A DNA stretch of 47,229 nt from Flavobacterium bizetiae (GCF_902804475.1 NZ_CADCSU010000142.1:1-47229); one strand, 5' to 3'. Positions 25,260 to 33,699 are shown, counted from the first letter of the stretch. Notes: generated from the sequence alone by a model not told the origin. Translations and numbers: made by a program.

Positions 25260-25799
25260 ATGTTTAGAATGGAAATTAAATTAAGACAAGAAACGGAACA
25301 AGATCACAAAAGTGTTTTTCAGGTAATACAAAAAGCTTTTGAAAATGAAGAATACAGTGATCATAAAGAACAATTTTTGGTAGAGAGATTAAGAAAGTCA
25401 AATACTTTTATTCCGGAATTATCGATTGTTGCCGAAGTAGATAATAAAATTGTTGGACATATTTTATTAACCAAACTTGAAATCGAAAATGATATAGATA
25501 CCTATGAATCTTTAGCATTGGCTCCGGTTTCAGTTTTGCCTGAATTTCAGGGAAAAGGAGTGGGCTCAAAATTAATTTTGTACAGTCACGAAGTAGCCAA
25601 AGAATTAGGCTATAAGTCAATTATATTATTGGGACATGAAAAATATTATCCAAGATTTGGATATGAATTAACCAATAAGTACGGAATCGAAATGCCTTTT
25701 GATGTTCCTGCAGAAAATTGCATGGTGGCCGTTTTAGCAAAAAATGGATTATCAGGAGTAAGAGGAAAAGTGATTTATCCCGATGCTTTTTTTGAATAA
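25260..25799 (+). CDS. GNAT family N-acetyltransferase
   Basis: A 179-residue GNAT enzyme. Motif A is 'LAPVSVLPEFQGKGVGSKLI', with QGKGVG binding the acetyl-CoA pyrophosphate. Motif B follows as 'LGYKSIILLGHEKYYPRFGYEL', a pattern seen in 'predicted N-acetyltransferase YhbS' type proteins. Substrate unknown. An in-frame ATG three codons downstream (25269) is an equally plausible start. The gene is followed by a promoter-like repeat before the GreA-like gene. Confidence 0.85.
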   Translation: MFRMEIKLRQETEQDHKSVFQVIQKAFENEEYSDHKEQFLVERLRKSNTFIPELSIVAEVDNKIVGHILLTKLEIENDIDTYESLALAPVSVLPEFQGKGVGSKLILYSHEVAKELGYKSIILLGHEKYYPRFGYELTNKYGIEMPFDVPAENCMVAVLAKNGLSGVRGKVIYPDAFFE

Positions 25800-25807
25800 T
25801 AAATTAC

Positions 25808-25863
25808 ACAAAGAAGAAAAACCTTTGCACCTTTGTAACTTAGAACCTCAGTACCTAAAAAAA
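25808..25863 (+). promoter_or_regulatory. CCTTTG repeat tract before the GreA-like gene
   Basis: The words AACCTTTG, CACCTTTG and AACTTAG/AACCTCAG follow each other at 8-9 nt spacing and end in A8 just before the ATG. It resembles the tract at 9595-9620, which supplies a -7 box. Here the best match, CACCTTTG, deviates at the first base of TAnnTTTG. Confidence 0.35.
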
Positions 25864-26313
25864 ATGGAATTCAAACAAAAAATACATTCACATTACCTGC
25901 AAATGGTTCAGGACCGAATCGACGTTTTTAGAGACATGATTTGGGCTTTGACCGAAGATTCTAAAAACGATGCAAAAGGTTCCGCCGGAGATAAGCATGA
26001 AACTGCTTTGTCGATGATGCATATCGAGCAGGAAAAACTTACCAATAAACTAAAAGAAGCGATAACCCAAAAAGCGATTTTAGATAAAATAGATCCCACA
26101 AAAACAACTGAAAATATCATTTCAGGAAGTTTGGTAAAAGCCAACGGAATTTATTTGTATGTAAGTGTGGCGCTTCCTAAAATTACTATTGATGGTATAA
26201 ATGTTATTGCGCTTTCTCCTCAATCTCCGCTTGGTTCGCATTTGATGGGGAATAAAGTTGGGTTTCAATTTGAAATAAATAAGACGCATTATACAATTGA
26301 GAGTGTTTCGTAA
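25864..26313 (+). CDS. small GreA/Rnk-like protein (coiled coil plus FKBP-like domain)
   Basis: A 149-residue protein from the ATG at 25864; an upstream in-frame start would translate the repeat tract. Residues about 1-75 are charged helices suited to a coiled-coil hairpin. Residues about 86-149 contain 'IIALSPQ..PLGSHLMGNKVG' type sequence (SP 118-119, G-N-K-V-G 129-133) ending 'THYTIESVS'. The last part matches the C-terminal domain of GreA/GreB (S-P-x-x-x-x-L-x-G-K-x-x-G-D). The family is often mis-annotated as '3-oxoacyl-ACP synthase', for which I see no motif. A role in binding RNA polymerase is inferred from fold only. Confidence 0.6.
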   Translation: MEFKQKIHSHYLQMVQDRIDVFRDMIWALTEDSKNDAKGSAGDKHETALSMMHIEQEKLTNKLKEAITQKAILDKIDPTKTTENIISGSLVKANGIYLYVSVALPKITIDGINVIALSPQSPLGSHLMGNKVGFQFEINKTHYTIESVS

Positions 26314-26332
26314 ATAGATTATTGTCTATAAG

Positions 26333-26365
26333 ACCTTTGTCAAAGTTTTAAACTTTGACAAAGGT
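26333..26365. repeat. 33-bp perfect palindrome
   Basis: Sixteen bases starting ACCTTTGTCAAAG pair perfectly with the following 16 around a single T, immediately after the GreA-like gene. It can form a long hairpin in RNA from either strand and may act as a bidirectional terminator, although no long T-tract follows. Confidence 0.55.
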
Positions 26366-26431
26366 TTGCGGGCTAAACACACAATCTTGTCAGACTGACC
26401 AAAGTCAAAGTCATGTAGAAATTCCGTATCG

Positions 26432-26466
26432 TAAACCCGACAGTTTTTTAAAACCTGTCGGGTTTA
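26432..26466. repeat. inverted repeat with 12-bp arms
   Basis: TAAACCCGACAG (26432-26443) pairs with CTGTCGGGTTTA (26455-26466) around an 11-nt T/A-rich loop. It is unusually GC-rich for this spacer. Together with the palindrome 67 bp upstream and a 'TTTCTCCTTACGTTGAAATG' word near 26511, it makes the 531-bp gap (26314-26844) a mosaic of dispersed repeats without a gene. Confidence 0.55.
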
Positions 26467-26709
26467 TTGCGTTTAGAAAAATCGCCAGTCTTTATCGAGT
26501 TTCTAGTGTGATTTCTCCTTACGTTGAAATGACAAGATTGACAAAAACAATAATTCTTCGACTATTTTCTTTCTTCTCTTTGTGAATGTTTCAATGATTT
26601 TGAAATATCATAAAGTTTAATTCAAAGATCTTTTTAAAACCTTGTGATTTGTGCTTTGTTTGAGCCTGAAATTGAAATTTTCAAGTTTGAGCCTTTTTTT
26701 AGTGTTAAA

Positions 26710-26732
26710 ATTTTACATTTTATATGTAAAAT
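26710..26732. promoter_or_regulatory. operator-like inverted repeat upstream of asnB
   Basis: ATTTTACAT (26710-26718) and ATGTAAAAT (26724-26732) are exact inverted repeats 5 bp apart, 112 bp before the asnB ATG. It could be a binding site or just AT-rich chance. No clear -33/-7 promoter was found; CATCTTTG at 26798-26805 is one mismatch from the -7 consensus. Confidence 0.35.
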
Positions 26733-26844
26733 TAAAATTATGGTTTAAAATTATAACTGAAATTAGTATTTGTGTTTTTCAATCGTAACCGTTAACGCAT
26801 CTTTGCCTTATCAAAATAAAATTTAAAAATAAAAATATATAGTT

Positions 26845-28521
26845 ATGTGTGGAATCGTATGTGCCTTTGATCTAAAACAAAAAGCCGAAACCTTAAGACC
26901 TCAAGTATTAGAAATGTCTAAAATCATTCGTCACCGTGGACCGGACTGGAGCGGAATTTACAGCAATGATAAAGCAATTCTTTCTCATGAGCGTTTGGCG
27001 ATTGTAGATCCAGCTTCAGGAAAACAACCTTTATTTACAGAAGATAAAAAATTGGTTTTGGCTGCAAATGGTGAGATTTACAACCACAGAGAATTGCGTA
27101 AACAATTTGAAGGAAAATATAACTTTCAGACAGAAAGTGATTGTGAGGTTATCTTAGCGCTTTACAAAGAAAAAGGACCTCATTTTGTAGATGAAATGAA
27201 CGGAATCTTCGGATTTGCAATCTATGATGTAGAGAAAGATGAGTATTTTATTGCTCGTGACCATATGGGAATTATTCCATTATACATTGGTTGGGATCAA
27301 CACGGAACTTTCTACGTAGCTTCTGAATTGAAAGCTTTAGAAGGATATTGTACAAAAATCGAATTGTTTCCTCCAGGACATTATATGACAAGCAAAGACG
27401 GTGAATTTGTACAATGGTACAAAAGAGACTGGACAGATTATGATGCAGTAAAAGACAACGAAACTAGTATTCCAGCGATTAAAGAAGCTTTAGAAGCAGC
27501 GGTTCACAGGCAATTAATGAGTGATGTTCCTTACGGAGTTTTACTTTCAGGAGGTTTAGATTCGTCTATTACTTCGGCTGTAGCCAAAAAATTTGCTCAA
27601 AAACGTATTGAGTCAGATGATACAACAGATGCGTGGTATCCACAATTGCACTCTTTCTCAGTGGGATTAGACGGTTCTCCTGATTTAGCAGCAGCTCAGG
27701 TGGTAGCAAAACATATCGGAACAATTCACCATGAAATCAAATTTACGATTCAGGAAGGTTTAGATGCAGTTCGTGATGTAATTTACAACTTAGAAACGTA
27801 TGATGTAACTACAGTTAGAGCATCAACTCCAATGTGGTTAATGGCGAGAGTTATTAAATCAATGGGAATTAAAATGGTATTGTCAGGTGAAGGTGCAGAT
27901 GAGTTGTTTGGAGGATATTTATATTTCCATAAAGCACCAAACGCAAGAGAATTTCACGAAGAAAACGTTCGTAAGTTAGGTAAATTACACATGTACGATT
28001 GTTTACGTGCCAACAAAAGTTTGGCAGCATGGGGAATCGAAGGTCGTGTACCGTTCTTAGACAAAGAATTTATGGATGTTGCGATGCGCATCAACCCACA
28101 AGATAAAATGATCAACAAAGAACACCCGATGGAAAAATGGGTTGTTCGTAAAGCTTTTGAAGATATGTTGCCGGAAAGTGTAGCATGGAGACAAAAAGAA
28201 CAATTTTCTGATGGAGTAGGATACAGCTGGATCGATACTTTGAAAGAAGTGGTAGCCAAAGAAGTTTCAGACGAGCAATTGGCAAATGCGAAATACAAAT
28301 TCCCATTGCAAACCCCAACTTCTAAAGAAGAGTATTACTACCGTTCAATTTTCGCAGAACATTTCCCAAGTGATGCAGCAGCATTATGTGTGCCTCAGGA
28401 AGCAAGTGTAGCTTGTAGTACAAAAATTGCATTAGAGTGGGATGAAGCTTTCAAAAACATGAACGATCCTTCAGGAAGAGCCGTTGCAAGTGTGCATGAT
28501 GACGCTTACGCGAAAGCATAA
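26845..28521 (+). CDS. asnB: asparagine synthetase B (glutamine-hydrolysing)
   Basis: A 558-residue class II amidotransferase-type asparagine synthetase, which makes Asn from Asp, ATP and glutamine. The glutaminase half is complete: nucleophile Cys2 (MCGIV), HRGPDWSG, Arg50 in HERLAIVD, Asn75 in NGEIYN and Asp99 in ESDCE. The synthetase half has the PP-loop SGGLDSS (235-241), 'VLSGEGADELFGGYLYF', 'EGRVPFLDKEFMDVA' and the C-terminal 'RQKEQFSDGVGYSWID'. It closely follows the enterobacterial AsnB pattern along its length. A clear terminator follows. The paralogue 325 bp downstream differs in the glutaminase site. Confidence 0.95.
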   Translation: MCGIVCAFDLKQKAETLRPQVLEMSKIIRHRGPDWSGIYSNDKAILSHERLAIVDPASGKQPLFTEDKKLVLAANGEIYNHRELRKQFEGKYNFQTESDCEVILALYKEKGPHFVDEMNGIFGFAIYDVEKDEYFIARDHMGIIPLYIGWDQHGTFYVASELKALEGYCTKIELFPPGHYMTSKDGEFVQWYKRDWTDYDAVKDNETSIPAIKEALEAAVHRQLMSDVPYGVLLSGGLDSSITSAVAKKFAQKRIESDDTTDAWYPQLHSFSVGLDGSPDLAAAQVVAKHIGTIHHEIKFTIQEGLDAVRDVIYNLETYDVTTVRASTPMWLMARVIKSMGIKMVLSGEGADELFGGYLYFHKAPNAREFHEENVRKLGKLHMYDCLRANKSLAAWGIEGRVPFLDKEFMDVAMRINPQDKMINKEHPMEKWVVRKAFEDMLPESVAWRQKEQFSDGVGYSWIDTLKEVVAKEVSDEQLANAKYKFPLQTPTSKEEYYYRSIFAEHFPSDAAALCVPQEASVACSTKIALEWDEAFKNMNDPSGRAVASVHDDAYAKA

Positions 28522-28563
28522 AAAAGGAATTTTTAGAATTAGTATATATTATATTTCCGAAAG

Positions 28564-28589
28564 ACGTTCTCAATCCTGAGAGCGTTTTT
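28564..28589 (+). terminator. asnB terminator
   Basis: A 9-bp stem with one G-T pair (ACGTTCTCA 28564-28572, TGAGAGCGT 28577-28585), a 4-nt loop and five T. Confidence 0.75.
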
Positions 28590-28664
28590 CTTGTCTTATA
28601 ATGTTAAATTCTGTTATTTCAGTGACTTAAAATTATTTTTCAATAATTATTTAAGTTTCTTTTC

Positions 28665-28756
28665 TATATTTGGCATTAGCCAAAACAATGTTAAAATCGC
28701 TTATATTGTAGCGATATAAATACAAAAAAAGCTAAAACTATAATTTTGTTTTAGCT
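28665..28756 (+). promoter_or_regulatory. candidate promoter and structured leader of the second asn gene
   Basis: TATATTTG (28665-28672) fits the -7 consensus, although no TTG is well placed upstream. The leader of about 165 nt would contain two hairpins: ATCGCT/AGCGAT (28696-28715) and a 9-bp AGCTAAAAC/GTTTTAGCT stem (28730-28738, 28748-28756). On the minus strand the second is followed by seven T, so it could also be a terminator for antisense transcripts. Confidence 0.4.
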
Positions 28757-28846
28757 GAAAATTAGAGGATTATAAAAAGGTTTTATATTGGGCTTACCTC
28801 TTTTAGTTGTGAGTAAAACTTAAAAGAAATAAAAAAATAGAATAGT

Positions 28847-30463
28847 ATGTCTGGATTATTGGCTGTTATAGGTAAAGGAAAAGACCCGCAACTCGTAAAA
28901 GAGCTTTCTACAAGAATGTCGCATCGTGGTCCTGATGAAAGTGATTTGCATATTATGGAAAATGGAAGTATCATTTGCCATGAAAGTTTATCGATTATTG
29001 ATCTTAAATCGGGTAAACAACCCATTCAGGGAACAAACAAGGCCTGGATGGTGCATGATGGAGAAATTTATAACTATCAGGAATTGAAAGATACTGTTTT
29101 AAAAAACCATACTTTTAGAACAAAATCAGACTCTGAAGTCATCGTGCATTTGTACGAAGAGTTTGGATATAAGTTTTGTAATATGCTTGATGGCGATTTT
29201 GCTTTTGTAATTATCGATGGTGATAATTATATTGCGGCAAGAGATGCTGTTGGTGTTAAACCTTTATATTACGGACTGGACGAAAGAGGAAGGATTTATT
29301 TTTCTTCAGAAATGAAATCAATCGCAGATCAGTGTAAATCATTTTCTACGTTTCCTCCGGGACATTATTATACCGGAAAAACAGGTTTTGTAAAATATTA
29401 TAACCCAGAATACGAAGATCATTCTAATGCTAATAAAGCTTTAGATTTTGCTTTGGTACGTGAATCCTTAATCGAGGCAACCCGTAAACGTTTGTTAAGT
29501 GAAGTTCCTGTTGGTGTAATATTATCGGGAGGTTTAGATACTTCGTTGATTTCGTCAATTGCTTCGGGATTATTAAAAGATAGTGGTAAAAAGTTGCCTT
29601 CTTTTTCTATAGGTTTAGATGCTGATTCGCCAGATAATATTATGGCTAGAAAAGCAGCTGAATTTTTAGGTACAGATCATCACGAAATACATTTTACGGT
29701 AGAAGAAGGTGTTGCTGTTTTAGAAAAAGTAATTTACCATATCGAGACTTATGATATTATTTCGGTAAGATCTAGTGTGCCAATGTATTTATTATCTAAG
29801 GCAATCGCAGATCAGGGAGTAAAAGTAATTCTTTCCGGTGAAGGCGCTGATGAGATTTTTGGAGGACATTTGTATTTTAGAAATGCACCTTCTGCAGAAG
29901 AATTTCAGGATGAAACCATCGAAAGAGTTCAAAAGTTATTTACAGCCGATTTATTGCGTGCCGATAAAACAACAATGGCACACGGACTAGAAGCCAGAAT
30001 TCCGTTTTTAGACAAAGATTTTTTAGATGTTGCTATTCGTGTTAAAACCGAAGAAAAACAGCCTAAAACATACGATGGTGTCGAAAAATACATTTTAAGA
30101 AAAGCATTCGATACTCCTGAACATCCATATTTGCCAGCTGAGGTTTTATGGAGACAAAAAGAACAGTTTTCTGATGGAGTAGGATATAGCTGGATTGATG
30201 AATTGATTGAATATTGTGCAACTCAGGTTTCAGATGAACAATTGGCCGGAGCAAGTGCTGAATTTCCGTATAATTCACCAACAACAAAAGAAGCGTATCT
30301 TTACAGATCAATTTTTCATAAATTTTATCCGCAAGTTAGTGCTGCGCAAACAGTACGAAAATGGATTCCGAAATGGCAGGAAAATCAGGATCCGAGTGGA
30401 AGAGCTAATGCTGCACACTTAAAAGGAAATTTCGAAAGCGTAAAATCTGGAGTAGAGGTTTAG
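28847..30463 (+). CDS. asparagine synthetase paralogue with degenerate glutaminase site
   Basis: A 538-residue paralogue of AsnB encoded directly downstream of asnB. The synthetase half looks functional: PP-loop SGGLDTS (227-233), 'ILSGEGADEIFGGHLYF', 'EARIPFLDKDFLDVA' and 'RQKEQFSDGVGYSWID'. The N-terminal half keeps the fold (HRGPD, SDSE), but three catalytic residues are replaced. The nucleophile Cys2 is Ser (MSGLL), the Arg of HERLSIVD is Ser (HESLSI, Ser47), and the Asn of NGEIYN is Asp (Asp71). Glutamine hydrolysis should be lost or very weak. It may use free ammonia, receive ammonia from a partner, act on a different substrate, or regulate the true AsnB. The frame is intact, so it is not a pseudogene. 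Confidence 0.88.
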   Translation: MSGLLAVIGKGKDPQLVKELSTRMSHRGPDESDLHIMENGSIICHESLSIIDLKSGKQPIQGTNKAWMVHDGEIYNYQELKDTVLKNHTFRTKSDSEVIVHLYEEFGYKFCNMLDGDFAFVIIDGDNYIAARDAVGVKPLYYGLDERGRIYFSSEMKSIADQCKSFSTFPPGHYYTGKTGFVKYYNPEYEDHSNANKALDFALVRESLIEATRKRLLSEVPVGVILSGGLDTSLISSIASGLLKDSGKKLPSFSIGLDADSPDNIMARKAAEFLGTDHHEIHFTVEEGVAVLEKVIYHIETYDIISVRSSVPMYLLSKAIADQGVKVILSGEGADEIFGGHLYFRNAPSAEEFQDETIERVQKLFTADLLRADKTTMAHGLEARIPFLDKDFLDVAIRVKTEEKQPKTYDGVEKYILRKAFDTPEHPYLPAEVLWRQKEQFSDGVGYSWIDELIEYCATQVSDEQLAGASAEFPYNSPTTKEAYLYRSIFHKFYPQVSAAQTVRKWIPKWQENQDPSGRANAAHLKGNFESVKSGVEV

Positions 30464-30483
30464 CTTTTTAAATGTCAATTAAT

Positions 30484-30499
30484 AAATTCCAAATTCCAA
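30484..30499. repeat. AAATTCCAAATTCCAA intergenic repeat
   Basis: Exact copy of the 16-mer inside the aminotransferase gene (11843-11858). A related copy lies at 33448-33464. It sits just upstream of the terminator hairpin of the second asn gene. Confidence 0.6.
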
Positions 30500-30517
30500 T
30501 TTGGATTAAAATAATAT

Positions 30518-30561
30518 AAAATCCGAAACAGCATTATAAGTGTTGGTTTCGGATTTTTTTT
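30518..30561 (+). terminator. terminator of the second asn gene
   Basis: AAAATCCGAAAC (30518-30529) pairs perfectly with GTTTCGGATTTT (30546-30557) around a 16-nt loop, and the T-run continues to 30561. Confidence 0.75.
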
Positions 30562-30623
30562 GTGCGTAAATTTTGCTATTACGGTTTGCCGTAAATTACT
30601 AAAAGTAAGTTAATATTGATGTA

Positions 30624-30650
30624 TTGTGTTTAGGAAAAAAACTATATTTG
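30624..30650 (+). promoter_or_regulatory. promoter of the M16 peptidase gene
   Basis: TTG (30624-30626), 16 bp, then TATATTTG (30643-30650), an exact TAnnTTTG -7 box. The box ends 36 bp before the ATG. Confidence 0.55.
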
Positions 30651-30686
30651 GTTACCAAAAATTAACTAATCCTTTAACTGTAATCT

Positions 30687-33422
30687 ATGAGAAACTTATT
30701 ATTAAGCAGTGTCTTATGCTGCTCTCTTGTTTCATTTTCTTCAGTTTATGCACAAAAAAAGACTGAAACCCCAAAGTACATCAAAAATGTCGAAGGCGTA
30801 AAAGAATATTCGCTGAATAACGGCTTGAAAGTACTGTTTATTCCCGATGCTTCCCAAAGCAATATGGTCGTGAATATTGTTTATAATGTAGGTTCAAGAA
30901 ATGAAGGTTATGGTGAAAAAGGTATGGCGCACTTGCTGGAACACATGCTTTTTAAAAGTACCAAAAATTTAGGAGATATTAAAAAAATGCTTTCTGACAA
31001 AGGAGGAAATGCAAACGGAACAACCTGGTTAGACCGAACAAATTATTATGAAGTTTTTCCTTCGAATGATGAAAATCTAAAATGGAGTATCGAAATGGAA
31101 GCCGATCGAATGATCAACGCGACTATTTTACAAACCGATCTTGATAAAGAATTCTCAGTAGTTAGAAACGAATTCGAAATTGGCGAAAATAATCCGGATG
31201 GAGTTTTGCAGGAAAGAATTTTGTCTTCGGCTTATGTATGGCACAATTACGGAAGAAGTACCATTGGTAGTAAAGAAGATATTGAACGCGTAAAAGCCAA
31301 AACGCTAAGGGTTTTTTATGAGAAATATTACCAGCCTGATAATTCAATTTTAATAATTGCCGGAAAGTTTGATGAGCAAAAAGCACTGCAATATGTGGGG
31401 CAATATTTTGGAGCAATTCCAAAACCTAAAAGAACGCTGGATAAAACCTATACGATCGAACCGGCTCAGGACGGAGAAAAATATGTTGAATTAAACAGAG
31501 CAGGAGACAGTAAAAATATTGGCGCGTTATATCATACCGCTGCTTATGTAGATAAAGATTATGCTGCGCTTGATGCTTTAGGAGAGATTCTAACGGCTGA
31601 TCCTTCGGGTTATTTATATAAAACATTGGTAGAAACCCAAAAAGTATCGAGTATTTATTTTTGGCAGCCAACAACCAGAGATGCTAGTTTTATGTATTTT
31701 GGAGTTGCCGTTCCTAACGATAAAGATGTTAAGGTTACAAAAGATATTGTAAGATCTGAACTGGATAAAATAGGATCGACTAAATATACCGATGAAGATG
31801 TAAGCAGAGCCAAAGCAAAAATTATCAAACAAATTGAAGGTATAAAAAACAATACAATTTCATTTGCTATAAATCTTACTGAGATTATTGGCGCGGGAGA
31901 TTACAGATTAGGATTTTTGTACAGAGATGCTGTCGAAAACCTAACAAAAGAAGATATACAAAGAGTTGCTGAAAAGTATTTTAGAAGCAATAACAGAACA
32001 GTTGGAGTTTTTATTCCGTCTAAAGACGAGCAAAGAGTAAAACCGGCAGAATATACAGATGAGCAATTACTGGCTTTAACCAAAGATTACAAAGGAAAAG
32101 CTTTAGAGAAAGAAGCAGCTGCTTTTGAAGCTTCTATCAAAAACTTAAAACAAAATTTTGTAGAAGGCAAATTGAGCAATGGTACAAAATATGGCCTGAT
32201 CAAAAAAGAAATAAAAGGCGGAAAGGTTCAGGCTAGTTTTCAGTTTCCTGTAAGTAACGAAAAGGATTTAACCGGAAAATCAGATACTGGAGGAATTTTG
32301 GCTCAGTTGTTAAAAACAGGAACGAAAACACGAACTAAAGAACAAATCAGCGATCGCTTAGATCAATTAAAATCAAGTATTTATTTTAATTTTACAAGAC
32401 AAACTTTATCAGTAAATATTAGTACTTACAAAGAGAATTTTAAAGAAGTAATGGAGATTTTAAACGATTTACTGACAAATTCTACTTTTCCTGAAAATGA
32501 GCTGACAAAGACAATCAGTGAATACAACACTTATTTAGAAGCAAATCTAAATGATCCGCAATCAGTTGCTTTTACGGAACTTTCAAGACAAACGACAAAT
32601 TACCCTAAAGGAAGTATTTTTTATACACCAACGCTTCAGGAACAAATAGATGCATTTAAAAAAATCAAGCAAACTGAAATTGTAGATTTTTATAAAAATA
32701 TTCTGGGAGGAAATAATGGAGTTGGAAGTGTGGTAGGAGATTTAGAAGGAAAATCTACAGCTGAGATTTTAGAAAATACTTTTGGGAAATGGAATTCAAA
32801 ATCAAACTATGAATTAGCTAAACCTACTTATTTTGAAACAAAAGTATCAGATAAAGATTTTATAACTCCGGATAAAGAAAATGCGGTAGCGCTTGGTAGA
32901 ATTGGTTTTAAAATGACAAGAAGCAGTGCAGATTACCCTGCATTTGTAATGGCTAATGAAATAATAGGAAGCGGAGGATTTTTAAGCGCAAGAATTCCGA
33001 TGAGATTGAGAGAAAAAGAAGGGATAAGTTACGGAGCAGGTTCATTTATTGATGTGCCTATTACAAGTGATGTTGCTTCATGGTCGTATTATGCTTTTTT
33101 AAATCCGACTAAAAAGAATGCTGTTGAAACCGCTACAAAAGAGGAAATTGCAAAAGCATTGAAAGATGGTTTTACAGCTGATGAGCTAAAAGCAAACCTG
33201 GTGAGTTGGCAAAATGAAAGAAAAACAAGATTGGGTAGTGATGATACTTTAATGAATCTTGTAAACACTTATTTGCAATACGGAATTCCGTTAGAAGATT
33301 ATGATACATTAGAAACTAAAGTTAAAGCGTTAAAAGTCGAAGAAGTAAATATAGTTTTAAGAAAGTATTTAAGTCTGGATAAAATGACTTCAGTTTACGC
33401 AGGAGATTTTAATAAGAAATAA
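30687..33422 (+). CDS. M16 family zinc metallopeptidase, exported
   Basis: A 911-residue exported peptidase of the pitrilysin/insulinase family. The signal sequence ends near 'SSVYAQ'. The first M16 unit carries the inverted zinc motif HLLEH (82-86) and the third zinc ligand Glu162 in 'VVRNEFEIGEN'. The second half, from about residue 500, is a non-catalytic M16 C-domain with 'RIPMRLREKEGISYGAGSFI'. Such two-unit periplasmic M16 proteases degrade peptides inside a clamshell. Length and layout are complete. It stands alone between its own promoter and terminator. Confidence 0.92.
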   Translation: MRNLLLSSVLCCSLVSFSSVYAQKKTETPKYIKNVEGVKEYSLNNGLKVLFIPDASQSNMVVNIVYNVGSRNEGYGEKGMAHLLEHMLFKSTKNLGDIKKMLSDKGGNANGTTWLDRTNYYEVFPSNDENLKWSIEMEADRMINATILQTDLDKEFSVVRNEFEIGENNPDGVLQERILSSAYVWHNYGRSTIGSKEDIERVKAKTLRVFYEKYYQPDNSILIIAGKFDEQKALQYVGQYFGAIPKPKRTLDKTYTIEPAQDGEKYVELNRAGDSKNIGALYHTAAYVDKDYAALDALGEILTADPSGYLYKTLVETQKVSSIYFWQPTTRDASFMYFGVAVPNDKDVKVTKDIVRSELDKIGSTKYTDEDVSRAKAKIIKQIEGIKNNTISFAINLTEIIGAGDYRLGFLYRDAVENLTKEDIQRVAEKYFRSNNRTVGVFIPSKDEQRVKPAEYTDEQLLALTKDYKGKALEKEAAAFEASIKNLKQNFVEGKLSNGTKYGLIKKEIKGGKVQASFQFPVSNEKDLTGKSDTGGILAQLLKTGTKTRTKEQISDRLDQLKSSIYFNFTRQTLSVNISTYKENFKEVMEILNDLLTNSTFPENELTKTISEYNTYLEANLNDPQSVAFTELSRQTTNYPKGSIFYTPTLQEQIDAFKKIKQTEIVDFYKNILGGNNGVGSVVGDLEGKSTAEILENTFGKWNSKSNYELAKPTYFETKVSDKDFITPDKENAVALGRIGFKMTRSSADYPAFVMANEIIGSGGFLSARIPMRLREKEGISYGAGSFIDVPITSDVASWSYYAFLNPTKKNAVETATKEEIAKALKDGFTADELKANLVSWQNERKTRLGSDDTLMNLVNTYLQYGIPLEDYDTLETKVKALKVEEVNIVLRKYLSLDKMTSVYAGDFNKK

Positions 33423-33462
33423 TAAAAAAAGGAAAATTTCGATATTGAAATTTCCAAATTCC

Positions 33463-33506
33463 AAAATCCGGAATGACATTAAATTGTCGTTTCGGATTTT
33501 GTTTTT
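33463..33506 (+). terminator. terminator of the M16 gene
   Basis: A 16-bp stem with two G-T pairs (33463-33478 with 33485-33500), a 6-nt loop and T5. It shares its outer stem (AAAATCCG/CGGATTTT) and the preceding CCAAATTCCAA word with the terminator at 30518, so the two look like copies of one cassette. Confidence 0.7.
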
Positions 33507-33699
33507 AAAGTCTTTTAAGTGTTGGAATTCAGAATTTATTGCGAGGCTTTGGGATTGAAATTTTCTATTACTATTGAGAATTTTAAAAAATTCCATTTTA
33601 AAATTGATTGTGGTTGTTTTATTAGACTTTTTTTGATAATATGTTAATAACTTAAGCGCTTTAAATGGTATTTTAACGGATATATAATTTGCGTTTTTA

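Noticed and set aside
26355..26585. A 76-codon open frame on the plus strand after the GreA-like gene
   Set aside because: It runs through a palindrome and other spacer repeats and its translation has no domain-like pattern.
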